Source: Limnohabitans sp.
Lineage (GTDB): Bacteria > Pseudomonadota > Gammaproteobacteria > Burkholderiales > Burkholderiaceae_C
Direction: 5' to 3'
NCBI GenBank assembly: GCA_030729445.1
Contig: JANQXJ010000081.1
Location: 1-6,306 of the forward strand
DNA: 6,306 nucleotides
Shown here: one piece after another, positions 1-6,292 of the stretch
Numbering within the stretch: the stretch's first letter is position 1
Layout of the letters: each line of letters opens with the position of its first letter
Program-made: the position numbers and the translations under genes
Notes under the pieces: generated by a model
The model's database searches: none
What the model was told of the DNA's origin: nothing
What the model saw: the letters and a program-made list of their open reading frames with translations, nothing else

Positions 1-239
1 GCGGGGGGAGGTTCAGATGGGGGGGCTGGCGGCTGGGGCGGTGGTATTTCTTGCAGCAAAATGGCTTGGACGGCTTGGGGCAGTTGGCGCGTGATGTCGC
101 GGCTCAGACCTGATTGAATGACCCAAAACACCAGCAGGTGCAGCAACACCACCACGCCCAAACCCCAAGGTTTGCGTCTGGCGTGGGCTTGCAGATAGGT
201 GGAGCCCGTCATGCTGGTATGGCTGGGTGGTGGCGTCAT
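1..239 (-). CDS. tonB: TonB energy transducer, N-terminal part (runs off left edge)
   Basis: The minus strand from the ATG at 239 is open to the window edge and encodes 79 residues of a TonB-type protein. A basic stretch (RRK, residues 21-23) precedes one hydrophobic segment (about 26-41) carrying a histidine, H34, at the place where TonB proteins keep the transmembrane His used to couple to ExbB/ExbD. A short periplasmic stretch follows, then from about residue 66 a proline-rich linker (PPPQPPAPPSEPPP). In this family the linker spans the periplasm and a C-terminal domain, missing here, contacts the TonB box of outer-membrane receptors to power uptake of siderophores, haem or cobalamin. An in-frame ATG at 212 (residue 10) is an equally possible start; neither has a clear Shine-Dalgarno sequence. 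No exbB/exbD or clear Fur box is visible. The identification rests on architecture alone, because the diagnostic C-terminal domain lies outside the window. Confidence 0.8.
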   Translation of the reverse strand, partial: MTPPPSHTSMTGSTYLQAHARRKPWGLGVVVLLHLLVFWVIQSGLSRDITRQLPQAVQAILLQEIPPPQPPAPPSEPPP

Positions 240-324
240 CAAGCTGCGTATTTTGCGGGATAAGACGGCACTTTTTGTGCGCCAGGCCGAATGACCGGCC
301 AGTGTGAGGGATGGAGACTGGGGT
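240..324. other. Gap between lipoprotein and tonB with weak inverted repeats
   Basis: This 85-bp gap should hold the tonB promoter if tonB is not simply co-transcribed from rep and the lipoprotein gene. Two small hairpins can be drawn: GGCCG/CGGCC around a 6-nt loop (285-300), and GCAC/GTGC around a run of five T (A on the minus strand) near 269-281. Neither is followed by a T run on the minus strand, so neither is a convincing intrinsic terminator. I found no sigma-70 promoter or Fur site that I would defend. Confidence 0.3.
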
Positions 325-741
325 TCAACGTCGCATGTCAAACGCCTCACGGCGTTCTTGAGGCCCAACGCGCTCTCCCCGAATGGTTTGGCCGCAGCTG
401 CCTGTCAGCACCTCGCCCAGCCAAGTGGCCGCGATGCGCTGACCGTCGTGTGATTCTTCCAAAGTGAAATCCTGCCCGTCCAGGTCGGCCACCACCGGGT
501 AGCGCAGCGCCCCTTGCGACAATTCACCACGCAGGCTGCCAAGGTGCTCGGGGTGCGGGCCCAGTTGCAGTGTCCAGTGAGGGCCTGTAGCGCCCAGTTG
601 CACCTTCCAGAATCCATGCAATTGCTTGGGCTGAATGTCGGCGGTTGCAGAGCAATTGAGCTTGATGCTGGTGCAGCCCGACAGGGCAAAAAGTGCGGCC
701 ATACCGGTGATGGCCCAAAGACGCAGTTGAAGTGTGCTCAT
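325..741 (-). CDS. Small uncharacterised lipoprotein, 138 aa
   Basis: The N-terminus is a classic lipoprotein signal: a basic n-region (R7), a hydrophobic core (about 8-20) and a lipobox L20-S21-G22-C23. Signal peptidase II should therefore cleave before C23, which becomes lipidated. Residue +2 is Thr rather than Asp, which by the usual Lol sorting rule favours the outer membrane. The mature part (about 115 aa) looks rich in beta-strand, with alternating polar and hydrophobic stretches (WTLQL, DFTLEES, RIAATWLG), and ends in a charged, Arg-rich tail. Two further cysteines, C30 and C116, could form a periplasmic disulfide. I do not recognise a named family. The ATG overlaps the rep stop as ATGA (738-741), so translation is probably coupled to rep on one transcript; no strong Shine-Dalgarno precedes it. 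It could be a META/HslJ-like or lipocalin-like small barrel, but nothing seen here proves that. Confidence 0.85.
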   Translation of the reverse strand: MSTLQLRLWAITGMAALFALSGCTSIKLNCSATADIQPKQLHGFWKVQLGATGPHWTLQLGPHPEHLGSLRGELSQGALRYPVVADLDGQDFTLEESHDGQRIAATWLGEVLTGSCGQTIRGERVGPQERREAFDMRR

Positions 742-2822
742 GTTTTGGCCTGTGCAGCCGCTGCCGTCGCTACGGCAGCGCGTTGGGCAAATTCGGCCCG
801 CAGCGCTTTGAGTTTTTCGCGCGGGTCTTCTTTGGTGGTGTTTTCGTCCAGGCGCATTTCGGCAATGAAGCGGCTGGGCAGGGCGGCCACGGTTTCGCGG
901 CCTTTTTTGCGGCGTTTGGTCCAGCTCACGGCCAGGCTGCGTTGGGCGCGGGTGATGCCCACGTACATCAGGCGGCGCTCTTCTTGCAGGCGCAGCAAGA
1001 TGCCCTCTTGGCTGGCGCCTTCGGTGGTGTTGTCGTCGCCCAACTTAAAAGGCAGCAGCCCTTCGTTCACGCCCACCAGGGTCACATGCGGCCACTCCAG
1101 ACCCTTAGAGGCGTGCAAGGTGGACAGGGTCACCACGTTCTGGTCTTTCTCGCGCTCGCTCAGGGTGGAGATCAGCGAGATGGTTTGCGCCACCTCGAGC
1201 AGATTTTTGGTCGCGGTCGTTTCGGCCCCCGTGGCGTCTTCGATTTCTCCGCCGCAACGCCCGGCCATCCAGTCGCAAAACTCCAGCACATTGGTCCAGC
1301 GGGCCGAGGCCACTTTTTCGTTCTCTTCGCCGTCGTACAGGTGCGACTCGTAGCCAATTTCCTGGAGCCACGCCAGCAAAAACGCCAAGGCATCCGTTTT
1401 GCCCAGAGTTTGGCGGGCGCGGTATTCGAGGTCGTTGATGTAGCGCCCAAATTCATGCAAACCCGTCACGGCGCGGGCATTCACCGCGCTGGGCAGGCTG
1501 CCCGCAAACAAAGCCTCAAACAGGCTCAGCTTGTATTGCGTGGCAAAGGTGCCCAGCTGGCCCAGCGTTTGGTGGCCAATGCCGCGTTTGGGGCTGGTGA
1601 TGGCCCGCAAAAACGCCGGGTCGTCGTCGTTGTTGATCCACAGGCGAAACCAGGCGCACAGGTCCTTGATCTCGGCTTTGTCAAAAAAGCTCTGGCCGCC
1701 CGACACCTTGTAGGGAATGTTGGCGCGGCGCAGCGCTTGTTCAAACGGACGGGCCATGTGGTTGGCCCGGTACAGGATGGCAAAGTCCTTGAACTCCCGG
1801 TGTTTGGACGGGTTGAGCTGGCCACCGCGAATCGATTGGATGCGGGCAATCGCCCGGTCGGCTTCGTGATCTTCGTTCACCGCATCGACCACGCGCACCG
1901 GTTCGCCCTCACCCAATTCCGAAAACAGTGTTTTGGGAAACAGCTTGGGGTTGGGCTGGATCACGTTGTTGGCGGCCCGCAAGATGGCACTGGTGGAGCG
2001 GTAGTTTTGCTCCAGCTTGATGACTTTCAGATTTGGAAAGTCCACAGGCAGGCGCTTCAAGTTGTCCAGCGTCGCGCCGCGCCAGCCGTAAATCGACTGG
2101 TCGTCGTCACCCACCGCTGTAAAGCGTGCCCGTTCGCCCACCAAGTGTTTCAGCACCTCGTATTGCGTGGCGTTGGTGTCCTGGTATTCGTCGACCAGCA
2201 CATGGCCCATCTTGGCTTGCCAGCGCTCGCGCACCTCGGGGTAGTCGGCCAGCAGTTTCAGGGGCATGCCAATCAGGTCGTCAAAGTCGACGCTTTGATA
2301 AGCGGTCAGCCGCTCTTCGTACAACGCCATGATGCGGGCGATCACGCGGGCGTTGTCGTCCGGGGCCTGAGCGGCCGCTTGCTCGGCGTTCAGGCCCATG
2401 TTCTTCCACAGGCTGATGGTCCACTGCCATTGGCGGGCGGTGGCCGCGTCGGTGGTGCCGCCGCAATCCTTCAAGATGCTGGTCACATCGTCCGCGTCCA
2501 TGATGCTGAACTGTGGCTTGAGCCCCAGCACCTGCCCGTCCTCGCGCATGATGCGCACGCCCAGGGCGTGGAAGGTGCAGACTGTCACGTCTTTGGCTGG
2601 ACGGCCAATCAGCTCCTTGGCCCGCTCGCGCATCTCGGCGGCAGCCTTGTTGGTGAAGGTGATGGCGGCGATGCGCTTGGGCTCCAGCCCGGCTTCGATC
2701 AGGCGCCCGATTTTGTGCGTGATCACCCGCGTCTTGCCCGAACCCGCCCCGGCCAGCACCAGGCAGGGGCCGGAGACATAGTTCACGGCTTCGAGTTGGG
2801 CGTTGTTGAGTCCGGCTGACAT
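738..2822 (-). CDS. rep: ATP-dependent DNA helicase Rep (UvrD/Rep, SF1A)
   Basis: This encodes a 694-aa superfamily 1A 3'-5' DNA helicase with every expected motif in order: Q-motif Gln (Q9), Walker A AGAGSGKT (24-31), motif Ia AITFTNKAAAEM (53-64), TFHALG (83-88), Walker B VLVDEYQDTN (208-217, D211/E212), motif III GDDDQSIYGWRGA (238-250), motif IV LEQNYRS (270-276), motif V TLHASKGLEW (568-577) and motif VI EERRLMYVGITRA (614-626). The GDDDQSIY signature, the length (E. coli Rep is 673 aa) and the SRF-containing tail fit Rep better than UvrD or PcrA. Rep unwinds DNA ahead of stalled forks, strips bound proteins and helps replication restart in the cytoplasm. I chose the ATG at 2822 because MSAGLNNAQLEAV matches the usual Rep N-terminus; a TTG at 2846 would add eight residues (MPRSPHLP) with no family support. 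The extreme C-terminus is Ala-rich. The stop overlaps the start of the downstream lipoprotein gene. Confidence 0.95.
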   Translation of the reverse strand: MSAGLNNAQLEAVNYVSGPCLVLAGAGSGKTRVITHKIGRLIEAGLEPKRIAAITFTNKAAAEMRERAKELIGRPAKDVTVCTFHALGVRIMREDGQVLGLKPQFSIMDADDVTSILKDCGGTTDAATARQWQWTISLWKNMGLNAEQAAAQAPDDNARVIARIMALYEERLTAYQSVDFDDLIGMPLKLLADYPEVRERWQAKMGHVLVDEYQDTNATQYEVLKHLVGERARFTAVGDDDQSIYGWRGATLDNLKRLPVDFPNLKVIKLEQNYRSTSAILRAANNVIQPNPKLFPKTLFSELGEGEPVRVVDAVNEDHEADRAIARIQSIRGGQLNPSKHREFKDFAILYRANHMARPFEQALRRANIPYKVSGGQSFFDKAEIKDLCAWFRLWINNDDDPAFLRAITSPKRGIGHQTLGQLGTFATQYKLSLFEALFAGSLPSAVNARAVTGLHEFGRYINDLEYRARQTLGKTDALAFLLAWLQEIGYESHLYDGEENEKVASARWTNVLEFCDWMAGRCGGEIEDATGAETTATKNLLEVAQTISLISTLSEREKDQNVVTLSTLHASKGLEWPHVTLVGVNEGLLPFKLGDDNTTEGASQEGILLRLQEERRLMYVGITRAQRSLAVSWTKRRKKGRETVAALPSRFIAEMRLDENTTKEDPREKLKALRAEFAQRAAVATAAAAQAKT

Positions 2823-2854
2823 GGGCAGGTGAGGCGATCGGGGCAAAGCGGGCC

Positions 2855-2860
2855 ATCATA
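2855..2860 (-). promoter_or_regulatory. Possible -10 element for rep
   Basis: On the minus strand the hexamer TATGAT (5 of 6 to TATAAT) lies about 32 bp upstream of the chosen rep ATG, which would give a leader of roughly 25 nt. No good -35 hexamer stands 16-18 bp upstream, so the call is weak. The rest of the 2823-3015 divergent gap shows only a short direct repeat of CTGCGAC near 2954-2980 and no convincing promoter for the plus-strand permease. Confidence 0.2.
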
Positions 2861-3015
2861 GCGGTGTTGAGTTGGGCCACCCGCCTTGAAGCGCCATCAC
2901 GACCACCGACGGCATCTGAGAATTGGCCCTGGCGCTGGTCCACCGTGTCCGGGCTGCGACTGCCTGCCACTGACTGCGACAGAAGCGCCTACTGGTTTAC
3001 CCCGACAATCGGACC

Positions 3016-3984
3016 ATGCTTGAAATATTGCGCGTCACCTTTCCTTTCTTTGCCCTGGTCTTGTGCGGTTATGTGGCGGCTCGGCTGCGGCTCTTGCCTT
3101 TGGAGGCCATTCCCGGCCTCAATGGCTTTGTCTTGTTTTTTGCCCTGCCCTGCATGTTGTTCCGTTTTGGGGCCGACACACCGATTGCCCAGTTGCTGGA
3201 TGCCGGAGTGTTTTTCACGTATTTGTTTTGCGCCTTGGTGATCGTGGCGTTCAGCATCGCCATCAGCCTCAATGCCCGCATCCGCTGGAACGATGCGTCT
3301 TTAGGGGCGCTGGTGGCGGCCTTTCCGAACACAGGCTTTATGGGCGTGCCTTTGCTGGTGGCTTTGCTCGGGGCGCAGGCGGTGGGGCCAGCCATCGTGA
3401 CCATCGTGGTCGATTTGGTGATCACCTCCTCGCTGTGTGTGGCCTTGTCGCGCATGGACGCGGCTGGGCAGCATGGCGCGGCGGTGGCCGCCCGCAAGGC
3501 GCTGGCCGGGGTGCTGCGCAACCCCATGCCCTGGGCGATTAGCCTGGGCGCCGCGTTTTCGTTCTGGAGTTTGGAGTTGATCGGTCCGGTGAACAAAACC
3601 GTGAGCTTGTTGGCCGATGCGGCTTCGCCTGTGGCGCTGTTCACCATCGGTGCGGTGCTGGCCCGCTCGCAAATGCTGGCGCACGAGCGACCTGATGGGC
3701 CTTTGCGCAGCGCCGATTACCTGCCGATTGCGCTGATCAAGTTGGTGCTGCACCCGGTGCTGGTGTTGTTGGTCGGTTTGACGGCCATTCAGTGGGGGGT
3801 GCCGATCGAGCCCTTTGCCTTGCAGGTGATGGTGCTGGTGGCCGCCTTGCCCAGTGCCAGCAATGTGTCACTGCTGGCCGAGCGATTGGGGGCGGACAAC
3901 GGGCGCATTGCCCGCATCATTTTGGTGACCACGGCAGCGGCGTTCTTGACCTTCTCGGGGGCGGTGGCGTTTTTCAAGATGTGA
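3016..3984 (+). CDS. AEC family (auxin efflux carrier-like) transporter
   Basis: This is a 322-aa polytopic inner-membrane protein with about ten hydrophobic segments (roughly 5-22, 35-52, 64-85, 97-118, 122-145, 170-189, 196-216, 236-257, 264-283, 298-320). The two half-domains are joined by a basic, hydrophilic loop at about 146-168. Two family landmarks are visible: NTGFMGVPLL (105-114) in the fourth segment of the first half and LPSASNVSLLAERLGAD (278-294) in the second half, where Pro and Asn interrupt the helices. Bacterial AEC members are thought to export or exchange small carboxylates such as malonate or malate, but the substrate cannot be read from this sequence. Length is normal for the family. 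The ATG at 3016 gives the typical start, in which the first membrane helix begins almost at once; the Shine-Dalgarno is poor. The gene is divergent from rep and convergent with priA, ending 36 bp from the priA stop with no obvious terminator hairpin between them. Confidence 0.93.
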   Translation: MLEILRVTFPFFALVLCGYVAARLRLLPLEAIPGLNGFVLFFALPCMLFRFGADTPIAQLLDAGVFFTYLFCALVIVAFSIAISLNARIRWNDASLGALVAAFPNTGFMGVPLLVALLGAQAVGPAIVTIVVDLVITSSLCVALSRMDAAGQHGAAVAARKALAGVLRNPMPWAISLGAAFSFWSLELIGPVNKTVSLLADAASPVALFTIGAVLARSQMLAHERPDGPLRSADYLPIALIKLVLHPVLVLLVGLTAIQWGVPIEPFALQVMVLVAALPSASNVSLLAERLGADNGRIARIILVTTAAAFLTFSGAVAFFKM

Positions 3985-4011
3985 ACGTCGCCGTTGGGTC
4001 CAAGCTGAGCG

Positions 4012-4031
4012 CAGATGGCTTCAGATGGCTT
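4012..4031. repeat. Perfect 10-bp tandem duplication across the priA stop
   Basis: CAGATGGCTT occurs twice back to back (4012-4021 and 4022-4031). The junction contains the priA stop (TCA on plus, 4021-4023). If one copy is removed in silico, the priA frame continues (CAA GCC ATC TGC GCT...) antisense into the permease gene for roughly 74 more codons, to a stop at 3789-3791. The repeat is seen directly; its origin by slippage is inference. Confidence 0.9.
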
Positions 4032-6129
4032 GAGGGTCCACGTCCACCAGCCAGCGGATCACGCCTTTGTGCTCAGGCTGGCTGCGCACTTGGTGCAACA
4101 CGCCATGCAGGTGCCACAGCATTTTTTGCAGGGCCATGCGGTTCGGGCTTTCCAGCAGCATTTGGGCACGTTCCACATCGGCCACACGCTGCATGCTCAT
4201 GGGCACTGCGGGGTACACGCTTACTTGCATCACCAAGTCGGCGGTTTCGGTATCGGCGCTCAGTTGCGCCTCCAAGGTTTCGCGTGCCGCATTCAGCAGC
4301 GCTTGGGCGGCTTCTTGGCTGCGGGCGTCGGCCCGCAGCAGGGCCTGGTGGCTGATGGGGGGCAGGTTGGCGGCGGTGCGCTCGGCCAATTCGCTTGCGG
4401 CAAAGGCCGGGTAGTCGTGTTGTTTGAGCGCCTCAAACAGCGCGTGGGTGGGGTGAAAGGTTTGTACCCACATCTCACTCGTGGCACTTTGCGCGGCATC
4501 GCGCCCGGCCCGGCCAGCGGCTTGCATGAGCAGTGCAAACAAGCGCTCGGGGGCCCGGAAGTCGCTCGAAAACAGGGCGGTGTCGGGGTTCACAGCGGCC
4601 ACCAAGGTGATGCGCCGGAAGTCGTGCCCCTTGGCGATCATTTGGGTGCCCACCAGCACATCCACTTCGCCCGAGTGCACCTGGGCCAATTGGCTCTCCA
4701 GTGCGCCTTTGAGGCGCGTGGTGTCGGCGTCGATGCGGGCAATGCGCACGGGGGTGCCGTCGGGGCGCAACACATGGGCCAGCAACTCGCCCAAGTGTTC
4801 TTCGAGCTGTTCGGTGCCCCGGCCAATCGGGGCGATGTCAGCGTTGCCGCATTCAGGGCAGGCGCGGGGGACGCGTTCGGTCAGGCCGCAGTGGTGGCAG
4901 CGCAGGGTGCGGTCAATTTTGTGGAACACCCGGAACGCGCTGCAGTGCTTGCATTCGCTTTTCCAGCCGCAGTCGGCGCAGTGCAGCACCGGCGCATAGC
5001 CACGTCGGTTGAGCAGCAGCATGCATTGCTCGCCGCGCTGGACCCGCTCTTGGATGGCGGCCACCAACTGGGTGGACAGCACAGCGCGGCGCGGCTGTTT
5101 GTTCATGTCCACACGGCGCACTTTGGGCAAGAGGCCGGTACCGATTCGCGATGGCATGAGCAGCCGCTGGTAACGGCCGCCCGCATCACCCTCAATGGCC
5201 GGACGGCTGTGGTGCCAGCTCTCCAGCGATGGGGTGGCCGAAGCCAGCAGCACCTGGGCATTTTGCAAACGCCCACGGTAGACCGCCAGATCGCGGGCGG
5301 AGTAGCGTGCACCTTCTTGCTGCTTGTAACTGGGGTCGTGTTCTTCGTCGACCACGATGAGTTGTAGGTGTGGCATGGACGCAAAAATGGCCATGCGTGT
5401 GCCCAGCACAATGCGGGCATGGCCCGCGTGTGCGGCCAGCCAGGCTTTGAGGCGCTGGGCGGGCGTCATGCCGCTGTGCATGGACACCACCGCTTCGGAG
5501 CCAAAACGGGCCTGCACCCGTTCCTCCAACTGGGGGGTGAGGTTGATCTCGGGCACCATGATCAAGGCTTGGGCCTGTGGGTTGGTCGTCAGCATGCGCT
5601 CAACCGCTTGCAAATACACCTCTGTTTTTCCGCTGCCGGTGCTGCCAAACAGCAAAAAAGGTCCCTTGCCTGTGGCCATTTGGTCCAACACGGCGCTTTG
5701 TTCGGGGGAGAGGGCCGGACCTGGCGTGGTCTGCACAGCCCGCTCAGTGTTCTGCTTTTTCAGGCGACGCGCCAGTTGTTCGCTGGTCAAGTCGCGCAGC
5801 TGGGGTGGCAAGGCCGAGAGAGCCACTTCGCCCAACGAGCGTTGGTAATACTGGGCCGAAAACTGTACCAATTGCCGCCAGGCATCACCCAGCGGGGCCA
5901 GATCTTGAAGGACGCCGGAGACATCGCGCACCGATGAAGGTGGCAGGTCGGGTGCCGAGGAGGAGACGGACCAGACCACGCCCAGCAAGTCGCGCTGCCC
6001 CAGCGGCACCCGCACCAATTGCCCGGGCTGCAGGGCCTGTTGGCTGCGGTAGCTCAGCAGCCCCCCCACCTGACTGTGGGCAGGTGTTTGAACGGCGATC
6101 TCAATCCAAGATGGTTCAGTCAAAGTCAA
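4021..6129 (-). CDS. priA: Primosomal protein N' (replication restart helicase PriA)
   Basis: This encodes a 702-aa PriA (E. coli PriA is 732). The N-terminal 3'-DNA-binding domain spans about 1-105 (WIEIAVQTPAHS, PGQLVRVPLG). The helicase core has Walker A GSTGSGKT (162-169), motif Ia MVPEINLTPQ (191-200), GTRMAIF (243-249), DEEH box (261-264), the PriA aromatic-rich loop DPSYKQQEGARYSARDLAVYRG (265-286, described by its ends and Tyr residues), SAT (297-299), NRRGYAP (374-380), VGTQMIAKGHDF (493-504) and QAAGRAGR (536-543). Eight cysteines bind two zinc ions: C384, C387, C393, C396, C411, C414, C424, C427. The C-terminal domain ends in VDVDPQAI. PriA recognises abandoned forks, unwinds 3'-5' and reloads DnaB through the primosome. 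An in-frame stop at 6136-6138 leaves only TTG codons at 6129 or 6123 as starts; neither has a Shine-Dalgarno sequence. An upstream control region is likely (see 6128-6292). Confidence 0.97.
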   Translation of the reverse strand: MTLTEPSWIEIAVQTPAHSQVGGLLSYRSQQALQPGQLVRVPLGQRDLLGVVWSVSSSAPDLPPSSVRDVSGVLQDLAPLGDAWRQLVQFSAQYYQRSLGEVALSALPPQLRDLTSEQLARRLKKQNTERAVQTTPGPALSPEQSAVLDQMATGKGPFLLFGSTGSGKTEVYLQAVERMLTTNPQAQALIMVPEINLTPQLEERVQARFGSEAVVSMHSGMTPAQRLKAWLAAHAGHARIVLGTRMAIFASMPHLQLIVVDEEHDPSYKQQEGARYSARDLAVYRGRLQNAQVLLASATPSLESWHHSRPAIEGDAGGRYQRLLMPSRIGTGLLPKVRRVDMNKQPRRAVLSTQLVAAIQERVQRGEQCMLLLNRRGYAPVLHCADCGWKSECKHCSAFRVFHKIDRTLRCHHCGLTERVPRACPECGNADIAPIGRGTEQLEEHLGELLAHVLRPDGTPVRIARIDADTTRLKGALESQLAQVHSGEVDVLVGTQMIAKGHDFRRITLVAAVNPDTALFSSDFRAPERLFALLMQAAGRAGRDAAQSATSEMWVQTFHPTHALFEALKQHDYPAFAASELAERTAANLPPISHQALLRADARSQEAAQALLNAARETLEAQLSADTETADLVMQVSVYPAVPMSMQRVADVERAQMLLESPNRMALQKMLWHLHGVLHQVRSQPEHKGVIRWLVDVDPQAI

Positions 6130-6146
6130 TTTGTTTCAAACAAATT
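6128..6146. promoter_or_regulatory. Perfect 19-bp palindrome at the priA start
   Basis: AATTTGTTTCAAACAAATT consists of two perfect 9-bp arms around a single central base. On the priA strand the last two bases of the palindrome are the TT of the TTG start (6129-6127), and the in-frame upstream stop TGA lies at its centre. It could be a repressor operator. As RNA it could form a weak, A/U-rich hairpin of about eight pairs with a 3-nt loop that abuts the start codon. The symmetry is seen directly; any function is inference. Confidence 0.6.
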
Positions 6147-6151
6147 TAGAA

Positions 6152-6180
6152 ATTTTGATGGTTAGGTGAAGTCTTGAAAA
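6152..6180 (-). promoter_or_regulatory. priA: Weak sigma-70-like promoter candidate for priA
   Basis: On the minus strand TTTTCA (6180-6175, 4 of 6 to the -35 consensus) and CAAAAT (6157-6152, 4 of 6 to the -10 consensus) are separated by 17 bp. Transcription would then begin near 6145, so the transcript would start essentially at the 19-bp palindrome, the usual place for an operator covering +1. Both hexamers are poor and the region is AT-rich, so this may be chance. Confidence 0.25.
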
Positions 6181-6186
6181 CGGGCC

Positions 6187-6210
6187 TAAGTGCTTGATTT
6201 TTAAGTGCTT
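6187..6210 (+). repeat. Two 9-bp direct repeats TAAGTGCTT
   Basis: TAAGTGCTT occurs at 6187-6195 and 6202-6210, 15 bp start to start. The unit is nearly self-complementary (AAGTGCTT against AAGCACTT). The sequence between and including their ends forms the left arm of the 13-bp inverted repeat at 6193-6205. A spacing of about one and a half helical turns could suit a protein, but no binder is recognised. Confidence 0.7.
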
Positions 6211-6230
6211 TACAGGTCATCCAGAAAATC

Positions 6231-6239
6231 TGTGGATAA
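6231..6239 (-). promoter_or_regulatory. Consensus DnaA box
   Basis: TGTGGATAA on plus is the exact reverse complement of the DnaA box TTATCCACA. DnaA boxes occur at oriC but also at regulated promoters and titration sites. This one lies about 100 bp upstream of the priA start codon. No dnaA, rpmH or large cluster of boxes is visible in the window, so an origin is not supported by what is seen. Confidence 0.75.
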
Positions 6240-6242
6240 CTT

Positions 6243-6251
6243 TGTTGAAAA
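6243..6251 (-). promoter_or_regulatory. Second, degenerate DnaA-like box
   Basis: TGTTGAAAA on plus reads TTTTCAACA on minus, matching TTATCCACA at 7 of 9 positions. It has the same orientation as the perfect box and lies 12 bp from it start to start (3-bp gap). A tandem strong plus weak pair would fit cooperative DnaA binding, but a 7 of 9 match in AT-rich DNA is modest evidence. Confidence 0.35.
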
Positions 6252-6260
6252 CTCGTCACC

Positions 6261-6292
6261 AAGGCCGCGAAAGCCTTAAAAATCAAGGCTTT
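6261..6292. repeat. Overlapping hairpins at the right edge
   Basis: AAAGCCTT (6270-6277) pairs perfectly with AAGGCTTT (6285-6292) around a 7-nt loop. The same left arm can instead pair with AAGGC at 6261-6265 around a 7-nt loop, so the two stems exclude each other. The plus strand continues with only a short T run (TTTT), so this is at best a weak terminator or attenuator-like element. What it belongs to lies beyond the window edge. Confidence 0.4.

Larger units (their letters stand above)
6193..6287. repeat. Perfect 13-bp inverted repeat flanking the DnaA boxes
   Basis: CTTGATTTTTAAG (6193-6205) has its exact reverse complement CTTAAAAATCAAG at 6275-6287, 69 bp away. The centre of the pair (about 6240) almost coincides with the centre of the two DnaA-like boxes (6231-6251). 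This could be a pair of AT-rich protein sites, a long-range stem in a transcript, or a chance match favoured by AT richness. The match itself is read directly. Confidence 0.75.

Noticed and set aside
285..300. GGCCG/CGGCC hairpin as a terminator of the lipoprotein gene
   Set aside because: The stem is only 5 bp with a mismatch outside it, and no T run follows on the minus strand.
732..2819. A 695-codon open frame on the plus strand
   Set aside because: It mirrors rep almost end to end. Rep has every helicase motif, whereas the plus-strand translation is low-complexity (rich in G, A, V, H, Q) with no recognisable domain, as expected for the antisense of a GC-rich gene.
2281..2970. A 229-codon minus-strand frame starting upstream of rep with ATGATGGCC
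   Set aside because: It runs into rep in a different frame and its translation is an Arg/Gly/His-rich shadow without motifs.
4015..5367. A 450-codon open frame on the plus strand
   Set aside because: It is antisense to priA, has the same His/Gly/Gln-rich shadow composition and shows no motif; PriA in the opposite strand is unambiguous.
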